A stretch of DNA of 64,000 nt, taken from NCBI RefSeq assembly GCF_014646255.1, contig NZ_BMNC01000001.1:685366-749365 (forward strand), in the 5' to 3' direction. The stretch comes from Lentzea pudingi (lineage in GTDB: Bacteria > Actinomycetota > Actinomycetes > Mycobacteriales > Pseudonocardiaceae). The notes beneath the pieces are model-generated. The model was not told the origin of the DNA. It saw only the letters and a list, made by a program, of their open reading frames with translations, and made no database searches. Position 1 is the stretch's first letter, and each line of letters starts with the position of its first letter. Shown here piece after piece: positions 1 to 8,690 of the stretch. Both the position numbers and the translations under genes were made by a program.

Positions 1-1215
1 GAAGCCCGGCTGCTGCAGGAATTCGTCACCCGGTTCGACGCTCGGGTCAACGGCACTCGTGACGGCACGCCCGCCAACGAGGCGATCGCGCTGCAGGCGT
101 TGCAGTTCCTGCGTGACGCTGTGGCCGCCGGCCGGATCAGCGACGCGCTGGTGCTGCCCAACCACCCGTCGCGACTGGGCATCAACTCTCCGCAGGAGAC
201 CCGCGGCTGGCGGGACGCCGCTCCCGGCATCGTGATCGGGATGGAAGGCGCGCCAGGGCATCAGGCGGCCGGTCTGCCCGCGCCGGGCATGGCACGCGGC
301 CGCGGGCTGTACGACTCCGCACCGGGCAAGTTCTCCTTCCCGGGCTATCCGGCCGGCAGCTACCGCACCTGGGGAGGGTTCGACTGGGCGGCGGCCACCG
401 TCGGCGGTCTGTGGGACAGCATGCTCGCCGAAGGCAAGCCGTGGTGGATCACCACCACGTCGGACGGCCACCAGGGCTGCGGGGACTGGATGAAGAACCC
501 GGTCGACCGGCTGGACCAACAGCCCTACGACAACGTTCCGTATGACAGCGAGGGACGCACGTTCGCCAACACCGGCCGCTTCCCGGACCCGGTCAACGCC
601 GGCCGCCCGGCCGTCGAGTACAGCTCGTTCCCGCCCGGCACCTACAACAAGACCTGGGTGGGAGTCACCCATCGCGGATACCGCGAGGTGATGCGGGCGA
701 TGCGGGCCGGACGGATGTGGGTCTGCCTCGGTGATCTCGTGTCCGGCCTGGACGTGCGACTGCGCCGGCGCGGATCACGCGGCCAGGGCGTCGTGATGGG
801 CGGCACCATGCGAGCTCGTCGCGGCGAGACAGTGGAGGCCGTGATCAGAATCAATCTCGCGGACGGCGCGAACTTCGCCGGCTTCGTGCCGAAGCTCGCC
901 AGGGTGGACCTGATCGCCGGCCGGATCACCGGCCCCGCCGCTGATCGGTCGGCGATGCACACACCGCACACCAAGGTCGTCACGTCGTGGGATGTGCGGC
1001 AGCGGGCCGGCGTCGTCGAACTGGTCCACCAGTTCACCGTCGACGGCCCGTTCTACGTGCGGGTCCGCGGTACCGATGGCAAGCGCAGCGCAGCGGGCTA
1101 CCACGGTGCCGGCGTCGACCCAGTCGGTCCGGCCATCGACGTCGCCGGTCAAGCCGATCCGTGGGAAGACCTCTGGTTCTACTCGAACCCCGTTTTCTGC
1201 GTGGCAGAACGCTGA
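1..1215 (+). CDS. PHP-domain-like protein, 5' end outside the window
   Basis: The reading frame is open from base 1, so the true start and probably a secretion signal lie upstream. The visible 404 residues include LVLPNHPSR and ITTTSDGHQGCGDW, short His/Asp-containing segments like those of the PHP (polymerase and histidinol phosphatase) metal-dependent hydrolase fold. The C-terminal third (from about 780) looks like a beta-rich accessory domain. Family: large actinobacterial PHP-like proteins, often exported, with unknown substrate. What is seen is the partial frame and the motifs; a hydrolase function is inferred. Confidence 0.6.
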   Translation, partial: EARLLQEFVTRFDARVNGTRDGTPANEAIALQALQFLRDAVAAGRISDALVLPNHPSRLGINSPQETRGWRDAAPGIVIGMEGAPGHQAAGLPAPGMARGRGLYDSAPGKFSFPGYPAGSYRTWGGFDWAAATVGGLWDSMLAEGKPWWITTTSDGHQGCGDWMKNPVDRLDQQPYDNVPYDSEGRTFANTGRFPDPVNAGRPAVEYSSFPPGTYNKTWVGVTHRGYREVMRAMRAGRMWVCLGDLVSGLDVRLRRRGSRGQGVVMGGTMRARRGETVEAVIRINLADGANFAGFVPKLARVDLIAGRITGPAADRSAMHTPHTKVVTSWDVRQRAGVVELVHQFTVDGPFYVRVRGTDGKRSAAGYHGAGVDPVGPAIDVAGQADPWEDLWFYSNPVFCVAER

Positions 1216-1360
1216 GAGGGCTACGTCGACGACGCTGCGCCAGTACCGGCGCGTCCGTGACATCGCCGCGTTGAGCTCGACGCCTTCGTCCGCACAGGTA
1301 AGGCCGCTGAGCACGGCGCCGGATTCGGCGGGATTCTCACCCGGACGGGCGAACCGCCGG

Positions 1361-1825
1361 TCAGGCGTGCCTGTTCGCCTCTTCCCGGAGGACGGCGAGC
1401 GCTTGGTCGGCGTGGACGTCGAACTTCAGCTCGCTCTTGACCACCTCGAGGATCCGGCGGTCGGTGTCGATGACGAAGGTGCGCCGCTTCGCGTGCAGTG
1501 GGCTGAAGCGCCGCCAAGCGTCGAACTGCTTCGCCACGGCACCATCCACATCGGACAGCAGCGGGTAGTCGAAGTTGTTGGCGAGGGCGAACGTTCGCTG
1601 CTTGCGCGTCGCGTCCGGGCTGATGCCGATCCGGTGTGCGCCGACTTCGGCGAACTCCTCCGCCAGGTCGCGGAAGTGGCAGCTCTCCTGGGTGCAGCCG
1701 CCGGACGACGCCATCGGGTAGAAGAACAGCACCACCGGGCCGGTGGCCAGGAAGTCGGACAGCGTGCGGGGGTCGCCGTTGTGATCGGGCAGCGTGAAGT
1801 CCGGAGCGGTGTCTCCTCGTTTCAT
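1361..1825 (-). CDS. bcp: Peroxiredoxin, BCP/PrxQ type
   Basis: A 154-residue thiol peroxidase expected to reduce hydrogen and organic peroxides in the cytosol with electrons from thioredoxin. It opens MKRGDTAPDFTLPDHNG, the usual PrxQ start, and carries YPMASSGGCTQESC: the peroxidatic Cys followed five residues later by the resolving Cys, the PrxQ arrangement. The start was chosen at this Met, since sequence further upstream in frame is unrelated to the family. The thioredoxin gene lies just upstream on the same strand, an obvious reductant, and dipZ precedes that, making a redox operon. A stem-loop lies between this gene and the thioredoxin gene. Confidence 0.9.
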   Translation of the reverse strand: MKRGDTAPDFTLPDHNGDPRTLSDFLATGPVVLFFYPMASSGGCTQESCHFRDLAEEFAEVGAHRIGISPDATRKQRTFALANNFDYPLLSDVDGAVAKQFDAWRRFSPLHAKRRTFVIDTDRRILEVVKSELKFDVHADQALAVLREEANRHA

Positions 1826-1881
1826 GGTGGTGGTTCGGAGCCGCGAGCGCTGTGGATTGCTCCACGACGAAAGCGCGGAAC

Positions 1882-1925
1882 ACGACTGGACCCCGACTGC
1901 CTGGTGGCTGCCGGGGTCCAGTCGT
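1882..1925 (-). terminator. 14-bp stem-loop between thioredoxin and peroxiredoxin genes
   Basis: Perfect inverted repeat: acgactggaccccg pairs with cggggtccagtcgt across a 16-nt loop, directly after the thioredoxin stop on the minus strand. There is no clear U-tract. It could be a partial terminator or a processing/attenuation hairpin that reduces read-through into the peroxiredoxin gene. Confidence 0.55.
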
Positions 1926-1937
1926 CTCTGCTGGTGT

Positions 1938-2273
1938 TCAGAGCCAGGAGGACAGCGCCTTGAGAATCGTGGCGCGGTTGCGTGGTGCGGTGAGGGTGGC
2001 AACGGGCCGGCCCGCGGAGAACAGGATCAGCGTGGGGATGCTGAGCACGCTGTAGCGGACGGCGATGTCGGGGTTCGCGTCGATGTCGACCTGCACGACA
2101 GCGATCTTGTCCTGGTGTTCTTCGGCGATGCCGGTGACGATCGGGCTCAGCTGCTTGCACGGGCCGCACCAGGGGGCCCAGAAGTCGACGAGAACGGGCT
2201 TGTCCGCGTCGAGAACGGTGTTGTCGAAGGAATCCGTGGTCACGTCAGCGAGTTGCATGGTGGTCCTGATCAT
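1938..2273 (-). CDS. trxA: Thioredoxin
   Basis: 111 residues with the complete thioredoxin fold: [14 protein letters not shown] with the WCGPC redox pair at about residues 34-38, and the cis-proline SIPT at about 83-86. It is a general dithiol reductant in the cytosol. The start codon overlaps the dipZ stop by 4 nt, indicating translational coupling; a second Met (MQLADVTT) five codons later is an alternative start. Coupling to dipZ suggests it supplies electrons to the membrane disulfide relay as well as to the peroxiredoxin downstream. The paralogue found in nearly all bacteria may lie elsewhere. Confidence 0.93.
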   Translation of the reverse strand: MIRTTMQLADVTTDSFDNTVLDADKPVLVDFWAPWCGPCKQLSPIVTGIAEEHQDKIAVVQVDIDANPDIAVRYSVLSIPTLILFSAGRPVATLTAPRNRATILKALSSWL

Positions 2274-4000
2274 CCGAAGGTGAACGAGAAGGCCTGGACG
2301 CCGGCGCCGACGGTCGCGGTGAGCGAACCGCCCTGGATCGTGGTCGTGGCCAGGAGCTGGTACGAGTTCGGGGTACCGTCGACCTGGATGGTCTTGGTCT
2401 TCCCGTTGTCCACGACCGTGACGGTTCCCCTGCCGGACAACACCATCCGGACTTCCTTGGCGCGATAGTGGAGCTTGATCTGCCCGGACTCGCCGGTGGG
2501 GCTGATGGACTGGGTGTCGAGCTTCCAGGCGCCGGAGAGCGCGAACGAGTCGGTGGCCTGGTTCTCGGGGAACTGGAACGACTTCTCGCCGCTGGTGTAG
2601 GTCTCGGTGCCGGCGAAGTTCACGCGCTTCGTGGAACCGAGGTAGGTCTCGCGGGTGATGTCGGCGTTGACCGGCGTGTCGTCGGCCAGGTCGGTCGCGG
2701 CGGGGAGCCGGACGCCGGGCTTGGCGTCGTTCAGCAGCTGCCGGATGAGCTTCTCGGTGACGTCGTACTCGCCTTCACCGAACTTGATGTGCCGCACGGT
2801 GCCCTGGGCATCGATCAGGTAGTGCGCGGGCCAGTAGCGGTTGCGGTAGTTGGTCCAGGTGTCGAGGTTGTTGTCCAGGGCGACCGGGTAGGTGATGCCG
2901 AAGTTCTCGGCGGCTGCCTGGACGTTGGCGGGTTCCTTCTCGAAGGCGTATTCGGGGGAGTGGATGCCGATGACCTGCAGGCCGGCGTCGCGGTAGGCCT
3001 TGTCCCACGCGGTGATGTGCGGGATCGAGCGCTGGCAGTTGATGCAGGAGTAGGCCCAGAAGTCGAGCATCACGACCTTGCCGCGCAACGACTCGAGCTC
3101 CTGCGGCTGCGAGTTGAGCCACCGCTGGACGCCGGTGATGTCCGGTGCCGTGCCGCAGCTCTCCAGCTCGGGCGCGCCGTCGGAGCACTTGTCGAGGTCC
3201 TTGTTCTGGTCGTTGACCAGGCCGCCGAGGTTGAGTGCCCTCTTGACCTGTTCGGAGTTGTTCACCTTGTCCTGCAACGAACTGGTGTAGTCCGGGATCG
3301 CGCGCTGCAGCAGCTGTGGCAGGTTGAACACCAGGCCGAGGGCGAGTGCGATCATCACGATGCCCGCGGTGATGCGGATGCCGCGCTGACGCTTGCGGAA
3401 GGACTGCACCCGCTCGGCGACGCGGCGACCGGCCAGCGCGAAGACCAGCAGCGGGATGGCCGCGCCGACGGCGAAGGTGAGCGTGAGGACCACGGTCTCC
3501 GTGCCGATCCGGCCGGTGGAGCCCGCGACCGTGATGGCGGCCAGCACAGGTCCGGCGCAGGGGACGTAAACGGCGCCGAGCGCGAGGCCGAGGGTGAACC
3601 CACCGCGGCTGGCGTCGGGATTGCGTTGCGGGATCCAGGTGAAGGGCTTTTCCAGCAGGTGCTCGAAGCGCGGCACGATCAGGCCGATGCCGATCAGGAC
3701 GAGCACGACGATCCCGGCGTAGCGCAGGACGTCCTGCGGCAGGTTCAGGATCGACAGCAGCAACGACCCGAACAGCGTGACGAGGCTGAAGCTGACGACG
3801 AGCCCGGCGATGACGAGGTAGGGCCTGCTCCGCGACGCCGGCTTGGTCGCCACGGCGACTCCGCCGCTGTTCTCCGCGGTCGTCGTGCGGGGGCTTTGCG
3901 TGCCGCCGGAGAAGAAGATGACGGGCAGGACGGGAAGGATGCACGGCGAGATGCCGGTGACCAGGCCGCCGATCAGACCGATCAGTGCGAGGGTCAGCAT
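2270..4000 (-). CDS. dipZ: DipZ: CcdA-type membrane domain fused to TlpA-like thioredoxin domain
   Basis: 576 residues in three parts. Residues 1 to about 225 are a six-helix CcdA/DsbD-beta region ([12 protein letters not shown] and [12 protein letters not shown] carry the two membrane cysteines). About 300-430 is an extracytoplasmic TlpA/DsbE-like domain with the redox motif SCINCQ. About 440-576 is a C-terminal beta-sandwich like that of mycobacterial DipZ. It is expected to pass reducing power from cytosolic thioredoxin across the membrane to secreted proteins. Length and order match Mycobacterium tuberculosis DipZ (Rv2874), which also sits beside fasciclin (MPT70/83) genes. The thioredoxin gene overlaps its stop by 4 nt; the fasciclin gene is divergent. 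Confidence 0.93.
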   Translation of the reverse strand: MLTLALIGLIGGLVTGISPCILPVLPVIFFSGGTQSPRTTTAENSGGVAVATKPASRSRPYLVIAGLVVSFSLVTLFGSLLLSILNLPQDVLRYAGIVVLVLIGIGLIVPRFEHLLEKPFTWIPQRNPDASRGGFTLGLALGAVYVPCAGPVLAAITVAGSTGRIGTETVVLTLTFAVGAAIPLLVFALAGRRVAERVQSFRKRQRGIRITAGIVMIALALGLVFNLPQLLQRAIPDYTSSLQDKVNNSEQVKRALNLGGLVNDQNKDLDKCSDGAPELESCGTAPDITGVQRWLNSQPQELESLRGKVVMLDFWAYSCINCQRSIPHITAWDKAYRDAGLQVIGIHSPEYAFEKEPANVQAAAENFGITYPVALDNNLDTWTNYRNRYWPAHYLIDAQGTVRHIKFGEGEYDVTEKLIRQLLNDAKPGVRLPAATDLADDTPVNADITRETYLGSTKRVNFAGTETYTSGEKSFQFPENQATDSFALSGAWKLDTQSISPTGESGQIKLHYRAKEVRMVLSGRGTVTVVDNGKTKTIQVDGTPNSYQLLATTTIQGGSLTATVGAGVQAFSFTFG

Positions 4001-4198
4001 GGGGGAGCCCTACTCGGATTGACGGAAATGCGTGATGCCCGTGCTTCGCCACCGACCGCCTCGCGGATTGCCCGTGCCGGCAAAGTGCTTGGCAACACGA
4101 AAGAGTGAACGGCGTCGATCGTCGCTTGTGGACCGACGGTTGTTTGCGCTGGTCACGCGAGATTCTCGGAAATGTTGGTAACGGGTCGATAACCGCAC

Positions 4199-4226
4199 CC
4201 ATCCGACTCCCGAGGGGCGGCGAATC
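4199..4226 (+). promoter_or_regulatory. SigK-like promoter upstream of the fasciclin lipoprotein gene
   Basis: CCATCC at 4199-4204, 15 nt of spacer, then GCGAATC at 4220-4226. This is one mismatch from the CCATCC/CCGAAT pattern I recall for mycobacterial SigK promoters of mpt83, mpt70 and dipZ. The start codon lies 44 nt downstream. The same neighbours (dipZ, fasciclin gene, RskA-like remnant) make an ECF sigma K site plausible. The consensus is quoted from memory. Confidence 0.5.
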
Positions 4227-4269
4227 ACCAGTAGCAACCTCCCCGTTCACCTCTTGGAGAAGTCCCGTC

Positions 4270-4920
4270 ATGAACAAGACCGTCCGCAACACCGTTCTCG
4301 CCGTCGGCGCCGTCTCGCTCGCCCTGTTCGGCGCGGCGTGCGGTTCGGGTGACATGGCCAGCAGCGGTTCCTCCAGCACCGCGCCCACCACGACCACCAC
4401 GCAGTCGTCCGCCGCGATGGCGGACCCGGCCAAGGACCTCGTCGGTCCCGGCTGTGCCGACTACGCGAAGCAGGTCCCGTCCGGCGCGGGTTCCGTGACC
4501 GGCATGGCCGCCGACCCGGTCGCCGTCGCCGCGTCGAACAACCCGCTGCTCACGACTCTGGTGAGTGCGGTGTCGGGCAAGCTCAACCCGAAGGTCAACC
4601 TCGTCTCGACGCTCAACGGCGCCGAGTTCACCGTCTTCGCGCCGGTGGACTCCGCGTTCGCTAAGATCGACGCGGCGACGATCGAGAAGCTCAAGACCGA
4701 CGACGCGCTGCTGACCAAGATCCTGACCTACCACGTCGTTCCCGGCCAGATCTCCCCGGACAAGATCGTCGGTGACCAGAAGACCGTGCAGACCGGCACC
4801 GTCAAGGTCAGCGGTTCCAAGGACGCGCTGAAGGTCAACGACGCCAACGTGATCTGCGGCGGCGTGCACACCGCGAACGCGACCGTGTACCTCATCGACT
4901 CGGTCCTGCTGCCCGCCTGA
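4270..4920 (+). CDS. Fasciclin (FAS1) domain lipoprotein, MPT70/MPT83-like
   Basis: 216 residues. A signal peptide ends in a lipobox, LFGAAC, predicting lipidation at Cys25 or so, followed by a Ser/Thr-rich linker and one FAS1 domain with the conserved segments [11 protein letters not shown] and LTYHVVPGQ. Expected to be anchored outside the membrane; FAS1 domains mediate adhesion or binding. The start was picked at an ATG 8 nt after TTGGAGAAG, because sequence upstream in frame is not signal-like. Divergent from dipZ, as in the mycobacterial SigK regulon, with a SigK-like promoter upstream and a strong terminator after the stop. Confidence 0.9.
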   Translation: MNKTVRNTVLAVGAVSLALFGAACGSGDMASSGSSSTAPTTTTTQSSAAMADPAKDLVGPGCADYAKQVPSGAGSVTGMAADPVAVAASNNPLLTTLVSAVSGKLNPKVNLVSTLNGAEFTVFAPVDSAFAKIDAATIEKLKTDDALLTKILTYHVVPGQISPDKIVGDQKTVQTGTVKVSGSKDALKVNDANVICGGVHTANATVYLIDSVLLPA

Positions 4921-4945
4921 CATCTCCAGGGCAGTAGTGCCGCGA

Positions 4946-4984
4946 CTCCGGGAACCGCGCTGTGCAGGCGGTTCCCGGAGTTTT
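4946..4984 (+). terminator. Rho-independent terminator after the fasciclin gene
   Basis: A 13-bp perfect stem (ctccgggaaccgc with gcggttcccggag) and a 9-nt loop, followed at once by TTTT. It lies 26 nt after the fasciclin stop. Confidence 0.9.
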
Positions 4985-5119
4985 CGCGTCTGCTGGTCAG
5001 ACCTGTTGTCGCGTGTGGACGCCACCGTTCAGCGGTGAGTAGGGCTTCGCGGACCCCGACGACCCTGCTGCGTGTGCGGAGCAGCAGCCATTGGAGTCGT
5101 CGCGGACGTCGTCAGCGCG

Positions 5120-5464
5120 TCATTCGCGCCGGCGGCCGCGCAAGGCAGCGGCGGCGAGAGCTCCGGCGCGCCAGAGACCTTGACGCCTCGTCAAGACCGT
5201 GACACGTTCGGACGACGGTGGAACCTGCCGCACCCACTGGACCGCGCCGAGCACCCGTGGCCGCAGGGCGATCGGATAGACGTGACCGACGGCGTTGCCG
5301 AGCACCGCGGCGGTCTCGCTCAGTTCGCCGGCCTCGTCGGCGCAGGCGGGACACTCGGCCAGGTGTTCTTCGAAGTCAGCGAGCTCCGCATCGGGCAGCG
5401 CACCGAGTGCGTGGGCGCCGGTCAGCAAGTGCGGGTTGATCGCACGCGCCCGTCCCGGATTCAC
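5120..5464 (-). pseudogene. Remnant of an RskA-type anti-sigma K factor
   Basis: From about 5440 downward the minus strand reads NPHLLTGAHALGALPDAEL and EEHLAECPACADEAGEL, the N-terminal anti-sigma domain with its H-x3-C-x2-C-like zinc signature. The frame ends soon after RRQGLWRAGALAAAALRG, where a transmembrane helix and extracytoplasmic domain of about 130 residues should follow. The frame upstream of 5464 does not look like an anti-sigma protein, and no sigma factor gene is visible. I infer a truncated SigK/RskA pair. A short functional zinc anti-sigma protein cannot be excluded. Confidence 0.55.
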
Positions 5465-5719
5465 GCCACTGATTCGAAACCGTCCGTTGACCGGATTGCT
5501 TCGTGCGGCGAACCGGACCTGGTGTTCTTCGTCAGCGAGCGCAGCGCTTCCGGTCCGAAGTGGACCTTGGTCCGCGCGACCGCCTCTTTGATGCCAGCGG
5601 TGTGCAAGAGGGCATTCGAGTGAACCTAGCAAGCCTTCGATGCATCGGTGCCGAATGGGTGGCGTCTGTCCGTGTGGCGGGTGTCGCTCCGGACGGACAT
5701 CGATCCGAAGGGATGGAGC

Positions 5720-7312
5720 ATGTCAGCACCCCCTCCCACGCGTCGTCGACGACGCGTGGCGGCAAGTCTGATCGCGGTCGGGAGCACAGTGCTCGCGGCT
5801 GGTTTGATCGGCGGTTCAGGTCCGGCCGGTGCGTCGAGCCACCGAGAAGCTCCGTTGATCGCGGGTGATCCCGCGGTGGACAACACCGACGTGTACGCGT
5901 TCGTCAGCCCCGACAAACCGGACACGGTCACGCTCGTCGCGAACTGGTCGCCGTTCCAGGAGCCGAACGGCGGGCCGAACTTCTACCCGTGGGCCACCGA
6001 CGCCCGCTACGACATCAACATCGACAACGACGGCGACGCCAAGGCGGATCTGACCTACCGGTGGACCTTCCGCACAGACGACCGCCGGGGCAAGTCGACC
6101 TTCCTGTACAACAACGGGCCGGTCACGTCGCTGGACGACGAGAACCTGCTGTTCCGGCAGACCTACACGCTGGAGCTGATCGACCGCGACGGCCGTGACC
6201 GCAAGCTGATCCGCTCGGGCAAGGTCGCGCCGTCCAACACCGGCCCGGCGTCGATGCCGGACTACGGCGCGCTCCGTGCCCAGGCGATCACCGACGTGCC
6301 AGGCGGGGGCAAGAGCTACGTCGGGCAGGCCGACGACGCGTTCTTCCTCGACCTGCGGGTGTTCGACCTGCTCTACGGCGGGAACCTCTCCGAGGTCGGC
6401 CAGGACACGCTGCGCGGCTACAACGTCAACACCATCGCGTTGCAGGTCCCGAAGTCGCAACTGGCGCTCAAGGGTGACGCGACCCGCAACCCGGTCATCG
6501 GGGTGTGGAGCGACACCGAACGCCAGTCGATGATCCTCAGCCCGGGGGAGTCCCGCGCGGTCGGCCCGTTCGTGCAGGTCTCGCGCCTGGGCAACCCGCT
6601 GGTCAACGAGGTCGTCGTGCCGGCGGGACTGAAGGACAGGTTCAACGCCCTCACTCCCGACCGCGACGGCAAGACCCCTGAGCTGGTCAACCGGGTCACC
6701 GACCCGGAGGTGCCGAAGCTGATCCAGGCGATCTACGGCATCCCCGCCCCGGCCACTCCGCGCAACGACCTGGTGGAGATCTTCCTGACCGGCATCACCA
6801 CCAAGGCAGGCGGGCCGATCAAGGCCGACCTCAACTCGCAGCTGAACAACGCCGACGTGAACCCGAAGAAGTTCACGCCGTCCGAACAGCTGCGGCTCAA
6901 CACGTCCATCCCGCCGGCGGCGTCGCCGAACCGGCTGGGCGTGCTCGCCGGCGACCTGCAGGGCTTCCCCAACGGCCGCCGGCTCACCGACGACGTCGTC
7001 GACATCGGCGTGCAGGCGCTGGAAGGCGCCGCGGTCAGCGGCATCGTGCCCGCACTCGCGACCGGGGACAAGGTCAACGCCAACGACAAGGCGTTCGGCA
7101 CCTCGTTCCCGTACGTAGCACTGCCCGCCAACACCGCGGTCAACTCCGGCTCCGCGGGTGCGCTGGCACCGGCGGCCGGTGGTGGCGCCGGTGGTGGCGG
7201 TCTGCCGGACGGGCTGATCCTCAACGGCGTCCTCGCGGCGCTGCTGATCGGCTCGGGCGTCTGGCTGCTGGGCCGCCGTCCAGTGCGGACCGCGGTTCCC
7301 GCGCTCGCATGA
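5720..7312 (+). CDS. DUF4331 family secreted protein
   Basis: 530 residues. A basic twin-arginine-like N-terminus (TRRRRRVAASL) and hydrophobic stretch predict export. The mature part starts SSHREAPLIAGDPAVDNTD, the signature opening of DUF4331. A Gly/Ala-rich linker and a C-terminal helix (LILNGVLAALLIGSGVWLL) followed by RRP suggest a cell-surface anchor. The start at 5720 has GGATGGAGC just before it; in-frame codons further upstream lack export features. It is the first gene of a set with TPR, transporter and lipoprotein genes, a grouping I associate with actinobacterial SigK-linked loci. Biochemical role unknown. Confidence 0.85.
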   Translation: MSAPPPTRRRRRVAASLIAVGSTVLAAGLIGGSGPAGASSHREAPLIAGDPAVDNTDVYAFVSPDKPDTVTLVANWSPFQEPNGGPNFYPWATDARYDINIDNDGDAKADLTYRWTFRTDDRRGKSTFLYNNGPVTSLDDENLLFRQTYTLELIDRDGRDRKLIRSGKVAPSNTGPASMPDYGALRAQAITDVPGGGKSYVGQADDAFFLDLRVFDLLYGGNLSEVGQDTLRGYNVNTIALQVPKSQLALKGDATRNPVIGVWSDTERQSMILSPGESRAVGPFVQVSRLGNPLVNEVVVPAGLKDRFNALTPDRDGKTPELVNRVTDPEVPKLIQAIYGIPAPATPRNDLVEIFLTGITTKAGGPIKADLNSQLNNADVNPKKFTPSEQLRLNTSIPPAASPNRLGVLAGDLQGFPNGRRLTDDVVDIGVQALEGAAVSGIVPALATGDKVNANDKAFGTSFPYVALPANTAVNSGSAGALAPAAGGGAGGGGLPDGLILNGVLAALLIGSGVWLLGRRPVRTAVPALA

Positions 7313-7394
7313 CAGCGTGCCGGGGGACGGGTGCGACCGCCCGTCTCCCGGCACGTCCCGTGACCTGACTCGGCAGCAACCCACGGAGCGCGCC

Positions 7395-8690
7395 ATGAAC
7401 CGCCGCAAGATCATCGCAGTGCTGGCGATCACCGCCGGCGTCGCGTTGCTCGCCACGACCGCGACCGCGCTGAGCCGCGGCGACGACCCAGTCCCTCCCG
7501 GCCAGGGCGCAGCCGTCGCCCGCAGCGACGTACAGCGCACCATCGCCGCCGCCCAGGATCGGCTGCGGCGCCTTCCCAGCGACGCCGACACTTGGGCTCA
7601 GCTCGGCTCGGCCTACGTCGAACAGGCCCGGATCACCGGTGACCCGGCTTTCTACGGCAAAGCGCAAGGCGCGCTCGAGAGCTCTCTGCGTCACCGACCC
7701 GAGGGCAACGGTCTCGCCCACCTCGGTCTCGGCGCTCTGGCCAACGCGCGCCACGACTTCGCCGCGGCCCGCGACGAGGCCGAACGCGCCCGTGCCGTGC
7801 GGCCGGACACCGCCGAGGTCTACGGAGTGCTCGCCGACGCCCTCACCCAGCTGGGCGCGGCTGACGAGGCGCGGGCAGCTGTGCAACGGATGCTCGACCT
7901 CGAGCCCGGCGTACCGGCGTTCACCCGCGCCGCCTACGACTTCGAACAGCGCGGCGAGGTCGACTCCGCCCGCCAGGCCCTCACCCGTGCACTCGACGCC
8001 TCCTCCTCACCCACCGACACGCTGTTCAGCCGCTACCAGCTCGGTGAGCTGGCGTTCGACAACGGCGACCTCGACGAAGCCTCCACCCAGTACGAGCAGG
8101 GCCTGCTGATCGACCCGCTCGACCCCGCGCTGCTGCAGGGACGCGCCAAGGTCGCCGCCGCCCGAGGCAACCTCGATGACGCGCTCGCGGCCTACGCCGG
8201 CCTCGTGGCGCGTGTGCCCTCACCGCAGTACCTGCACGAATACGCCGTCCTGCTGCGCGGCGCGGGCCGCACCGACGACGCCGCCCGCCAGTTCGACCTC
8301 CTCGCCCAGCAGGAGCGGCTGCTCGCCGCCGCGGGCAGCACCGATGACCTGGCCACCTCGGTCGCCGCCGCCGATCGGGGTGATCCCGCCGCCGCGCTGG
8401 CCGCCGCGGAACGCGAATGGGCTCGCAGGCAGCACCCACTCGTGGCGGACGCACTGGCGTGGGCGCTGCACCTCGCCGGACGTGACGCCGAAGCTCTCCC
8501 GTACGCCGACCGCGCCGCCGCGACTGGCTGGCGCAACGCGACGTTCGCCTACCACCGAGGCATGATCCTGCGCGCCCTCGGCCGCACCGCGGAGGCCGCC
8601 GACGCACTCGACTCCGCACTGAGGATCAACCCGCACTTTTCGCTCGTGGACGCTCCCGCCGCCCGCGCGGCACTGGACGGTCTGCGATGA
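7395..8690 (+). CDS. Membrane-anchored TPR repeat protein
   Basis: 431 residues. An N-terminal signal anchor (IIAVLAITAGVALLATTATA) is followed by a run of tetratricopeptide helices covering roughly residues 50-420, for example ALTQLGAADEARAAVQRML and LRALGRTAEAADALDSAL. TPR domains are protein-protein scaffolds, and here it would face outside. The start at 7395 gives a clean signal sequence and sits about 80 nt after the DUF4331 stop. Its stop overlaps the next start by 4 nt, so it is probably translationally coupled to the transporter gene and functionally linked to it. Confidence 0.85.
   Translation: MNRRKIIAVLAITAGVALLATTATALSRGDDPVPPGQGAAVARSDVQRTIAAAQDRLRRLPSDADTWAQLGSAYVEQARITGDPAFYGKAQGALESSLRHRPEGNGLAHLGLGALANARHDFAAARDEAERARAVRPDTAEVYGVLADALTQLGAADEARAAVQRMLDLEPGVPAFTRAAYDFEQRGEVDSARQALTRALDASSSPTDTLFSRYQLGELAFDNGDLDEASTQYEQGLLIDPLDPALLQGRAKVAAARGNLDDALAAYAGLVARVPSPQYLHEYAVLLRGAGRTDDAARQFDLLAQQERLLAAAGSTDDLATSVAAADRGDPAAALAAAEREWARRQHPLVADALAWALHLAGRDAEALPYADRAAATGWRNATFAYHRGMILRALGRTAEAADALDSALRINPHFSLVDAPAARAALDGLR

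Noticed and set aside
2468..4108. Long plus-strand open frame opposite dipZ
   Set aside because: Low-complexity Gly/Asp/Arg/Val-rich translation typical of antisense to GC-rich genes; dipZ on the other strand has clear domains.
5816..7591. 591-codon minus-strand open frame across the DUF4331 gene
   Set aside because: No domains, Arg/Val/Asp-biased; an artefact of GC3-rich coding on the plus strand.
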